Source: UBA1309 sp047605645 (lineage in GTDB: Bacteria; Bacteroidota; Bacteroidia; Bacteroidales; Dysgonomonadaceae). From it: DNA of 64,000 nt. The position numbers were made by a program, and so were the translations under genes. The notes under the pieces were generated by a model that did not search any database, had not been told where the DNA came from, and was given only the letters and a program-made list of their open reading frames with translations. Position 1 is the stretch's first letter. Every line of letters starts with the position of its first letter. The DNA lies in assembly GCA_047605645.1 (NCBI GenBank), contig JASGFJ010000019.1, forward strand, positions 1 to 64,000, given 5' to 3'. Shown one piece after another: positions 45,679 through 53,076 of this stretch.

Positions 45679-46983
45679 TTACAAATTAAATGCTTTTCTT
45701 ACGCGATCCACGTAATCTAATTTTTCCCAGGTAAATAATTCGACCTCCAATTCAAGCGGTTCCGGATTATATCGGGAACTAAATATTTTTTTCACCACCT
45801 GAGGTTCGCGACCGACATGACCATAAGCTGCTGTTTCGGAGTAAATAGGATTCCGCAATTTCAAACGTTCTTCAATGGCTTTGGGGCGCATATCAAACAA
45901 TTGTGAAACAACACGAGCTATTTCGCCATCGGTATGTGCCACATTGCTTTTACCATAAGTGTTTATATAAATATTCATCGGTTTAGCCACACCAATTGCA
46001 TAAGACACTTGCACCAAGACCTCGGAAGAAACACCTGCTGCCACGAGATTTTTAGCAATATGCCGACATGCGTAAGCCGCAGAACGATCCACTTTGGAAG
46101 GATCTTTCCCCGAAAATGCGCCTCCGCCGTGTGCTCCCTTGCCGCCATAAGTGTCGACAATAATTTTGCGGCCGGTCAATCCGGTATCTCCGTGAGGTCC
46201 TCCAATAACAAATTTACCGGTCGGATTGACATGATACGTGATTTGGGAATCAAACAAACTCAAGACATCCGGATTGTTCCGGTACTGTGCTTTTATTCGT
46301 GGAATAAGAATTTCAATGACATCCTGACGAATCTTATCCTGCATTGCCCGGTCTGCCTTCTCGGTATCTTCCGGCGAATTGGTTTCGGGAAGGACAAATT
46401 CATCATGCTGTGTAGAAATCACAATTGTATCAATACGAACAGGAGTGCCATTGTCATCGTATTCGATAGTCACCTGCGACTTGGCATCCGGACGAAGATA
46501 AGGCATTAAGTCGATTTCATTTTTGCGGATAGATGCCAACTCTTGGAGCAAAGCATGAGATAAATCGAGAGCAAGAGGCATATAATTGGACGTTTCGTTG
46601 GTTGCATAACCAAACATCATTCCCTGATCACCGGCTCCTTGTTCCATCGGATCAGCTTTTCGATCTACTCCCCGATTTATATCGTCTGATTGCTCATGTA
46701 TTGCCGATAAGACGCCGCATGATTTAGCTTCAAACTGATACTCACTCTTGGTATAACCTATTTTTTCAATTACCCGGCGGGCTACTTCCTGAATATCAAT
46801 ATATGCCTGCGATTTTACTTCACCGGCAAGCACAACCTGACCGGTTGTCACCAAGGTTTCACATGCAACTTTTGAATTTTTGTCATACGCAATAAATTCG
46901 TCCAACAGCGCATCCGATATCTGATCCGCTACTTTGTCGGGATGTCCTTCAGAGACAGACTCCGACGTAAAAAAATAGCTCAT
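45679..46983 (-). CDS. metK: S-adenosylmethionine synthetase
   Basis: A 434-residue MetK. Motifs: FTSESVSEGHPDKVADQ (methionine and ATP site), GAGDQGMMFGYA, and the P-loop-like GGPHGDTGLTGRKIIVDTYGG plus GGGAFSGKDPSKVDRS. It makes SAM from methionine and ATP. Its length is about 40-50 residues more than E. coli MetK, as is usual in Bacteroidota. A SAM-II-like riboswitch lies in its leader, giving product feedback. Confidence 0.97.
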   Translation of the reverse strand: MSYFFTSESVSEGHPDKVADQISDALLDEFIAYDKNSKVACETLVTTGQVVLAGEVKSQAYIDIQEVARRVIEKIGYTKSEYQFEAKSCGVLSAIHEQSDDINRGVDRKADPMEQGAGDQGMMFGYATNETSNYMPLALDLSHALLQELASIRKNEIDLMPYLRPDAKSQVTIEYDDNGTPVRIDTIVISTQHDEFVLPETNSPEDTEKADRAMQDKIRQDVIEILIPRIKAQYRNNPDVLSLFDSQITYHVNPTGKFVIGGPHGDTGLTGRKIIVDTYGGKGAHGGGAFSGKDPSKVDRSAAYACRHIAKNLVAAGVSSEVLVQVSYAIGVAKPMNIYINTYGKSNVAHTDGEIARVVSQLFDMRPKAIEERLKLRNPIYSETAAYGHVGREPQVVKKIFSSRYNPEPLELEVELFTWEKLDYVDRVRKAFNL

Positions 46984-47037
46984 AAATGTATTTGTTTAAA
47001 TGTTTAAGCGGCAGATAGGTACGAAGCAATAACGGAA

Positions 47038-47092
47038 TAAACGTTTTAGCATTTTTTCTTGTGGTTGCAATCATAACAAATCTATCCACCTG
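47038..47092 (-). promoter_or_regulatory. SAM-II-like riboswitch in the metK leader
   Basis: On the minus strand GTGG pairs with CCAC (P1), enclosing the loop GATTTGTTATGATTGCA, which is the same length as the SAM-II loop and keeps GAUUU and AUUGCA. The 3' part AAAAAATGCTAAAACG carries the conserved GCUAAA, with pseudoknot pairing UUGCA/UGCUA and GUU/AAC. It lies about 10 nt after the predicted transcription start and about 55 nt before the metK ATG, well placed to hide the ribosome site when SAM is bound. Confidence 0.8.
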
Positions 47093-47108
47093 ATTTTGTT
47101 TTCGAATA

Positions 47109-47116
47109 CAAAGGTA
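47109..47116 (-). promoter_or_regulatory. -7 box of the metK promoter
   Basis: The minus strand reads TACCTTTG, matching TAnnTTTG; transcription would begin near 47102, just before the riboswitch. The -33 element is weak. Confidence 0.6.
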
Positions 47117-47309
47117 ATATATTTTTCAGGAAACTCAGTAATCCATTGCTGAATAAAAGTATTTATGCCAAAGAGCATCACCGAATAAGAAAATAATAAT
47201 AAATGACTTAACCACATCAAGACTTCAAAAGGAGCTGACTATATTAGTGATTAATTTTATTTATATCCGAAGGCTTGTCCTTTCGTTCGAAAACGAGTTG
47301 TATTATCTG

Positions 47310-47405
47310 AAGTAGTTCGGGAAAATGAGTTTCATGCGTCCGGTTTGTCATATCACTCATTTTCAAGCCACTACAAACATCACAAGAACTGGCTTGTTCC
47401 CTTAG
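47310..47405 (-). repeat. Dispersed ~100-bp intergenic repeat, copy 4
   Basis: The plus strand shows AAGTAGTTCGGGAAAATGAG, GTTTCATGCGTCCGG, TCATATCACTCATTTTCAAG and CCACTAC, aligning with copies 1 and 2; the distal third is less well kept. It is about 330 bp upstream of metK. Confidence 0.65.
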
Positions 47406-47582
47406 ACCGATGTATTGTCAGTACTTTAGCTTATACTTTTCTTATCGCCACACACAATTAGTACACAAAAATCCGGAAGCAAAATGTAGATTTTAAGCCT
47501 GTTTTAATGACAGGGTAGAGATAGCCGGTCTTATTTATCCCCATTCAATTATGTCCGAAAAATTGCATAAGAATCGGACAAA

Positions 47583-47771
47583 TTATTCATTTTCCAGTAT
47601 ATCACCATCTATTTGCATCTCTCTTAACCTTAGAGTCAATTCTTCCATTCTCTTTATCACATCTTCGAAAGTTTTTGGTTTATCTTCGTATATAAAGCTG
47701 GTTATCATGCCTCTGTAATCATCATTCCACTTTTCAGCCTTATCGACAGGTGGCGTAAATGCGATTATTGG
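47583..47771 (-). pseudogene. C-terminal gene fragment (AbiEii-like nucleotidyltransferase?)
   Basis: A 62-codon open frame on the minus strand lacks a proper start: a TAG stop lies directly upstream. It reads like a real protein end, with FTPPVDKAEKWNDDYRGM, SFIYEDKPKTFEDVIKRM and EELTLRLREMQIDGD. The pattern of W-x-x-DY, a Met/Ile segment, and a final helix resembles C-termini of AbiEii/AbiGii-type nucleotidyltransferase toxins, but this is from memory. The hairpin TGTCCGA / TCGGACA follows its stop (about 47549-47580). It is probably the remnant of a lost gene. Confidence 0.55.
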
Positions 47772-48073
47772 CTAAAAAAGGGTTACTCCCTTTCGGTTTC
47801 GTCTCAGGTGTATAATTTTGTTGTTCCACCAATAAAAATAACCATATATGCAAAAATTAGGGATAAAAGATTAGCATGCACTTACCACTCATTCTGAACA
47901 TTTACTTATTATAAAAACAGGCACTTTCCTCTGATTTATTGAACCGAGGTTGGCTATTATAGATAAAAACTACTATTTTTGTGAACAAACGTACTAACTA
48001 TCAAAAACATAAAATAAACCAAACATAGAAATAAATACTTAAGAATAACTTTCACTTTAATACATTGTATCAA

Positions 48074-49729
48074 ATGAAAAGAAAAATAGGATTTCTCATA
48101 CTCTTGCTTCAAGCATCCATCTCTTTGATGGGGCAAAGCTCCTACAAAATTTATTACCAGGCGTCTTATAACGGAAAGCCTGTTCAGAATCAGGACATAC
48201 TCATTATCGGCAACGAACATGAATCATTGATAACGACTCAAAAAGCGTTAGATCTAACACAAAAATTTCCTATTCAGGAAACAATTATTGACGCTCAGAA
48301 AGGAAAAATATACAATCTGGCCCGCCTGAGCGGCAACCGACAAATTGCGATAACCGATTCCTTGTCCTGGCAAAAAACATCATTCGACCTAAGCAACGAA
48401 ACAAAAAAAGTGGCCGGTTATTGGTGTAAAAAAGCATCTATTGTTATCAATTCAAATCATATCGATTTATGGTATACCACAGAACTTCCTGTCAAAGGTT
48501 CACCAGCTATTGCAGGCTCACCACTGGGATTGGTACTGGAATATTCCAGAAATGGAAATTACGTGTTGACAGCCATAAAAGTTGAAAAGATAAAAGGAAC
48601 AAACAAATTGAATTTAGCACAGAGAATTCAGGAATCAGACCTGGTAGATAATCTTACATACAATGATCTGCTTTGGAAAAGCCGATACACAACGATTCCC
48701 GTTTTCACACAAGCCCGTTTGAATTTTTCGGACGAGACAAAAAGCAATGACACACTAATTAGTCTAAGAAAAGGTATTGCCCAAATCAAAAAACTGAGAT
48801 TTCCTCCATTGGCGCAAGGAGATCAAGTTTTTCTGGATGTAACGCAGCGTTCCTTAGGGGATGCATACGATAGAACCGGCACCGTTTTTATCGTTCCGGC
48901 TTCAAAAGTAAAATTAGAGAATGGAATTCTCTCTTATATAGGGGAAGACACTCGCCTACACAATCAGGCTATCGCTTCAGATAAATATGTCCCCAATATA
49001 GAACTAATGCGCTTTTTCACGTCTTTCGGCGCAGGTCTCGACAAGCCGGGAGGTTATCAAATTAAAGGAAAGCAATGGCATAAGGAAAATTTCTATCGGC
49101 AAGAAATTACAGATATAGCTTCCTTATTAAGTGATCAGGAAATCTATGTAGGTATTCAAATTGAAAATTATGACAAGAACGGACACCTGGTAGATGTGAA
49201 TATGACCATACACCACGACAATGAATCGCAGGCAGCCTTACCGAAAGTGCTTTCTTTGTTCAATACGGTGGATGTGCTGAATCCGAAAGGCAACGAACTA
49301 ATCGATCTGTTCAAATCGCCGGAAGGATTAAAAATGGAGTTTACGATTGAGAAAACATTAAAAAATGCACGAATCCGCTTTATTACGACAGGACATGGAG
49401 GATGGGGTAACGGAGATGAATTTCTCCGCAAAAACAACAGCCTGCTTCTCAATGGAGAAAAAATATTTTCTATCGTTCCCTGGCGCGAAGAATGTGGTTC
49501 GTACCGGATGCAAAACCCTGTTTCCGGCAACTTCTCATCCGGCCTGTCCTCGTCAGATCTCAGCCGATCCAATTGGTGCCCGGGAACAATTACGAATCCT
49601 TATTACATAGATTTGGGCACAATCTTGCCGGGAAATTACACACTTCAGCTGTTAATACCACAAGGTGAAGACGAAGGTTCGAGTTACAGCCAATGGAATG
49701 TCTCTGCTTCACTAATAGGAACGGAATAA
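48074..49729 (+). CDS. Secreted PNGase F-type N-glycanase with extra N-terminal domain
   Basis: From ATG 48074 the product is 551 residues with a signal peptide (MKRKIGFLILLLQASISLMG). Residues about 22-185 form a GLPGLI-like or bowl-like beta domain (WYTTELPVKGSPAIAGSPLG). The PNGase F double jelly-roll follows: GDAYDRTGTVFIV holds the catalytic Asp region, ELMRFFTSFGAG a catalytic Glu region, and RFITTGHGGWGNGDEF and GLSSSDLSRSNWCPGT are family hallmarks. It cleaves Asn-linked glycans from glycoproteins. The layout matches the longer PNGF-II type. It stands alone, without a SusCD locus nearby. Confidence 0.92.
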   Translation: MKRKIGFLILLLQASISLMGQSSYKIYYQASYNGKPVQNQDILIIGNEHESLITTQKALDLTQKFPIQETIIDAQKGKIYNLARLSGNRQIAITDSLSWQKTSFDLSNETKKVAGYWCKKASIVINSNHIDLWYTTELPVKGSPAIAGSPLGLVLEYSRNGNYVLTAIKVEKIKGTNKLNLAQRIQESDLVDNLTYNDLLWKSRYTTIPVFTQARLNFSDETKSNDTLISLRKGIAQIKKLRFPPLAQGDQVFLDVTQRSLGDAYDRTGTVFIVPASKVKLENGILSYIGEDTRLHNQAIASDKYVPNIELMRFFTSFGAGLDKPGGYQIKGKQWHKENFYRQEITDIASLLSDQEIYVGIQIENYDKNGHLVDVNMTIHHDNESQAALPKVLSLFNTVDVLNPKGNELIDLFKSPEGLKMEFTIEKTLKNARIRFITTGHGGWGNGDEFLRKNNSLLLNGEKIFSIVPWREECGSYRMQNPVSGNFSSGLSSSDLSRSNWCPGTITNPYYIDLGTILPGNYTLQLLIPQGEDEGSSYSQWNVSASLIGTE

Positions 49730-49828
49730 TTTCATCATGAATCAGGCGAAGCACAATTGATGAATGCACACAACATTCAGCATGAAGGATACAAGAAATA
49801 GCTACCGCCACCCAACAGGCAATAAATA

Positions 49829-49878
49829 CGAAATCGGTCATTCGGAATTATCAAAAATTCTTCGAATGACCGGTTTCG
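49829..49878. terminator. Terminator-like stem after the PNGase F gene
   Basis: CGAAATCGGTCATTCG (49829-49844) pairs with CGAATGACCGGTTTCG (49863-49878), a 16-bp stem with one G-T pair, followed by CTTTATTCTG. It is 100 bp after the PNGase F stop. Confidence 0.65.
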
Positions 49879-50380
49879 CTTTATTCTGACTTATGCTTTT
49901 TTCTCCCTATTTTTCCATGTGCGGATTAACCCAAAACAATCTTTCTTTTAAAGACAGATAGGAACATATAGGCATACCCATATATATACAATATAGAAGA
50001 AGCAGACTGTTTTCCATCTCTTTCACAGGAGATATCAACAAATAGCCACATCCGGATGCATTGCCCGGCTCCAAAGAAAAAACAGATATTATATCCGACC
50101 GGGACTTTTCTCGTTCAGGAGGATATTCATTGGAATATGGGGAACAATCGACCATCCCGGATTCACATATCGAATCGGGTAAATATCGAATAACCCATTG
50201 GAATACAAGGAGAAACCAAAATGGTATTGATCCGAGAATCAGGATGGCGGATCAAGCCGAAAAAACATCAGGCTCAAATATCCAACCACCTCCATTTTGG
50301 ATAAGCAAATAAAAACATCCGCACAACACCGCCTTTGTTTCGACCCAATACATCGTTATCTTCGGGCAGGAGGCTTATAT
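49879..50380. other. 500-bp stretch without recognisable gene
   Basis: Short frames on both strands (for example 49907-50155 minus, 50061-50312 plus) have no ribosome site, signal peptide or familiar motif and overlap each other. I see no repeat, promoter or RNA fold that I can name here. It separates the PNGase F gene from the 3' end of the molybdate operon. Confidence 0.4.
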
Positions 50381-51055
50381 TCAGACAGAAGCATAAGCAC
50401 AAGTCTCTATTTTGTCTACTTTTTCTTTTGTTATAGTCAAGATATGTGTAGCCATGCGAGCTATCTCATCTTTGTCATGACTGATTAGCAAGGTGGTTGC
50501 ATCAAACAATTGATGTGCCTTCAGGATTTCATCCTGCAAAGAAATACGCATTTCCGAATCAATGGCCGAAAGAGGTTCATCCAACAGCAATACACGCGGC
50601 CTCGATGCCAGCGCTCTAGCCAAAGCCACACGTTGCTTTTGTCCGCCAGAGAGTTTTGTTACTTTTTGTTTGCTCAATGCTTCCAGGCCAAAAGTTTCAA
50701 TCAAGGAATAAATCAATGAAGTATCCTTATTTGCTCTCGATTGAGCAAATGCAATATTCTGCTCCACATTCATATTCGGGAAAAGAGCATAATCCTGAAA
50801 CATAAAACCGATATTTCGCGCTTGAGGAGAAAGATTAATTTTCAGGTTTGAATCAAAAAGAGTTTGATCTCCAATGCGGATCATTCCGCTATCCGGCCTA
50901 ACAAGTCCGGCTATCATACGGATGAGCGTTGTTTTCCCAACACCTGAGAATCCGGAAATACAAGTCAGCGATTTCTCAGGAATATCTACATCTACCGACA
51001 AGACACGATTTCCATCCGAGGTGAGCATCGTTTTTTCTACATCAATATGAATCAT
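50381..51055 (-). CDS. modC: Molybdate ABC importer ATPase
   Basis: A 224-residue ATPase from MIHIDVEKTML. Walker A is GFSGVGKTT, signature LSGGQKQRVALARAL, Walker B VLLLDEPLSAIDS and H-loop LISHDKDEI. It ends soon after the ATPase core, so the C-terminal molybdate-binding TOBE/Mop domain of E. coli ModC is missing; a separate mop gene lies at 55038-55244. An earlier in-frame ATG 16 codons upstream is less likely. It is 327 bp downstream of modB. Confidence 0.9.
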   Translation of the reverse strand: MIHIDVEKTMLTSDGNRVLSVDVDIPEKSLTCISGFSGVGKTTLIRMIAGLVRPDSGMIRIGDQTLFDSNLKINLSPQARNIGFMFQDYALFPNMNVEQNIAFAQSRANKDTSLIYSLIETFGLEALSKQKVTKLSGGQKQRVALARALASRPRVLLLDEPLSAIDSEMRISLQDEILKAHQLFDATTLLISHDKDEIARMATHILTITKEKVDKIETCAYASV

Positions 51056-51382
51056 ACTAAAGAAATTTAGAAGGTTATCCCTGCAATAATTATGCATCAA
51101 CAAAATCCGCGGCGAGAGAGATGAGTCCTTTTTGTCGCCTGTTGTTATTTTTCAGACAGCAACAAAGAAAAGCGACACTGAATCTATAAATGCAATACTT
51201 ATTATTGATTCGAGTTTATATTGAACAAAAACATATTGTATATGAAGATCAAAAATTTACACAACAATAACGTTTAAAATATACCCGGGATGAAACTTTT
51301 GGAACATTGCATCATAAGTAGGGCTATAAAATGAACTTCACGAATCTCATCCATTATATCGTTTATTTTCTCTTTTATATTC
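51056..51382. other. Gap between modB and modC
   Basis: A 327-bp stretch between two genes of one transporter, long for an operon. It contains a loose inverted repeat (GTCGC / GCGAC with TGTTG inside, about 51135-51178) and no open frame of note. It may be an mRNA processing region or the site of a past deletion. Confidence 0.35.
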
Positions 51383-52063
51383 TTATCTGAGGGTGGTCAC
51401 ATTAAACGTTTTGTTGATACTGTATATCACGGAAAGCATCACAAAAGATATGGTGAATAAAATCCATGAATACTGATTTGCTACAGAATAGTTCATCGTT
51501 TGCACTTCGTCATAAATCGCAATAGCAGCAATACGGGTCGAACCGGGAATATTTCCTCCCACCATCAGTACAATACCAAACTCCCCGATACAATGAGCAA
51601 AAGTGAGTGCAGCACCAGTAATAATGGACGGTTTGACATTCGGAAGCAGTACCCTGAAAAAAGTAGTTGTCCGTGATTTTCCTAAAGTATAAGCTGCTTC
51701 GCGGTATGATTCGGGAAGCCCCATCAGTCCGGTTTGTAAGGGCTGAATCATATAAGGCAAACCGGCTACCACACTGGCTATCAGAACCCCTTCGAAGGTA
51801 AATGCCAGGCGCACATCAAAATAGTGCTCCAGAAACCGGCCAAAGCCATTTTGAGGACTGAAAGCGAGCAGCAGATAATATCCCAGCACCGTTGGAGGAA
51901 GCACCATGGGCATCGACACCATCGCTTCCACAAACACACGACCTCTGAATCTTGTATACGCCATCCAATAGGCAATTGGCATACTGATAATAAGAAGTAT
52001 AAGAGTTGTGCACGTTGCCAGCTTAGCTGTCAGCCACAACGTCACTGAGAAATCTGCATTCAT
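51383..52063 (-). CDS. modB: Molybdate ABC importer permease
   Basis: A 226-residue permease from MNADFSVTLWLTAKLATCTT, which resembles ModB starts; an ATG eight codons upstream is also open. Five or six helices are predicted. The EAA loop is YREAAYTLGKSRTTTFFRVLLPNVKPSI, and GEFGIVLMVGGNIPGSTRI is typical of molybdate permeases. It lies between modA and modC. Confidence 0.92.
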   Translation of the reverse strand: MNADFSVTLWLTAKLATCTTLILLIISMPIAYWMAYTRFRGRVFVEAMVSMPMVLPPTVLGYYLLLAFSPQNGFGRFLEHYFDVRLAFTFEGVLIASVVAGLPYMIQPLQTGLMGLPESYREAAYTLGKSRTTTFFRVLLPNVKPSIITGAALTFAHCIGEFGIVLMVGGNIPGSTRIAAIAIYDEVQTMNYSVANQYSWILFTISFVMLSVIYSINKTFNVTTLR

Positions 52064-52189
52064 AACTAATTTATTTACAACAACCATCCGACAAACAGCT
52101 CAACAAACTTGATTTCCAAAGACATAAATACCTGAAAGAATTTTATGTAGCAGACAATGTATCGTTGAGCTATTCAGCAGATACATACA

Positions 52190-52945
52190 TTACTTTTTCA
52201 CTAATCCATATCCGTATTTCAACCACAACTTATCGCACTTTTTACTGACAAGATAAGCCATAAAGCTTTTCGCTTCGGTATTGTCGGCTGCCGGTTTCAA
52301 CAAAATATAGGCCTGCTCGATGGGCGGACAATCTTTTGAAGACAAAGGAGCCACTTTTCCCTTGCCGAGCATATCCGGAGCCAATGCCAGCGAATAAGCG
52401 ATAAAACCGATTTCCGCATTGCCGGAAAAAGCAAACTGAGCAGCCTGACTAATGTTTTCGCCCCACACTATTTTAGATGCAATTTGCTCATACAACCCTT
52501 TCTTTTTCAAAGTTGCTACACTGTTTTCTCCATAAGGAGCCTTTTTAGGATCGGCAATAGCTATCTTTTTCACGCGTGGGTCAAGTACGAGTTTCAACCC
52601 TTTTCTGACATCCAAGGTTGTGCTGAAAAGCGCCACACGCCCATAAATGTATGTTTTCACAGGACTAGCCCCAAATCCAGCTTCAGAGACCTTTTTGGGA
52701 AAATCCACATCTGCTGCCATAAATACGTCAAATGGCGCACCGTGAGTGATTTGAGAAGTTAATGTACCTGACGAGCCGTAAGTGACTTCGATAGAACTTC
52801 CCGGATGTTCACCTTCGTATTGATTTTTGATATCTTCCAATACGTATCGAAGATTGGCTGCAGCAGCTACCTTCACTTTTCCGGCAGCATCGACTGATAA
52901 GACAATTGTCAGAATCAGCGTTAGAATTATTGTTATCTTTTTCAT
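52190..52945 (-). CDS. modA: Molybdate-binding periplasmic protein
   Basis: A 251-residue solute-binding protein with a signal peptide (MKKITIILTLILTIVLSVDA). The mature start KVKVAAAANLRYVLEDIKNQ and YGSSGTLTSQITHGAPFDVF are diagnostic of ModA and bind the oxyanion. It precedes modB by 127 bp. Its leader holds leader element copy 5 with an inserted REP-type palindrome. Confidence 0.95.
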   Translation of the reverse strand: MKKITIILTLILTIVLSVDAAGKVKVAAAANLRYVLEDIKNQYEGEHPGSSIEVTYGSSGTLTSQITHGAPFDVFMAADVDFPKKVSEAGFGASPVKTYIYGRVALFSTTLDVRKGLKLVLDPRVKKIAIADPKKAPYGENSVATLKKKGLYEQIASKIVWGENISQAAQFAFSGNAEIGFIAYSLALAPDMLGKGKVAPLSSKDCPPIEQAYILLKPAADNTEAKSFMAYLVSKKCDKLWLKYGYGLVKK

Positions 52946-53054
52946 TGGATTTATTTTTTTACCGGTAGTAGAGACGTTGCATGGAACGTCTCTACGCGCC
53001 TGATTTTTGAATCATTGTTTTGTATGATTAAATAAAAATCATACTTCGTTTCAT
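52943..53054 (-). repeat. Leader element copy 5 (before modA), with inserted palindrome
   Basis: On the minus strand it starts CATGAAACGAAGTATGATTT, has CAATGATTCAAAAATCAGGC, then an inserted hairpin, and ends AAAAAAATAAATCCAATG at modA. The micro-ORF reads MKRSMIFI and then stops. The hairpin replaces the middle of the usual 3' portion, so this copy is longer than the others. Confidence 0.82.
52968..52995. repeat. REP-type palindrome GTAGAGACG...CGTCTCTAC
   Basis: GTAGAGACGTT and AACGTCTCTAC form a perfect 11-bp inverted repeat with a 6-bp loop. Repeats with GTAGAGACG arms are, from memory, widespread in Bacteroidota and Cyanobacteria as mobile palindromic units. Only one copy is seen in this window. 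Confidence 0.75.
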
Positions 53055-53076
53055 GCACGGTTTGTTTTTTTATCTG

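Noticed and set aside
47549..47580. TGTCCGA / TCGGACA inverted repeat as a second site for the NtrC-type regulator
   Set aside because: Spacing between arms is far larger than in the 10980-10995 palindrome and no -24/-12 promoter is nearby; it looks like a hairpin after the gene fragment.
49907..50312. Two overlapping opposite-strand frames of about 83 codons each
   Set aside because: They overlap antisense to each other, lack ribosome sites and familiar motifs, and have no conserved-looking composition.
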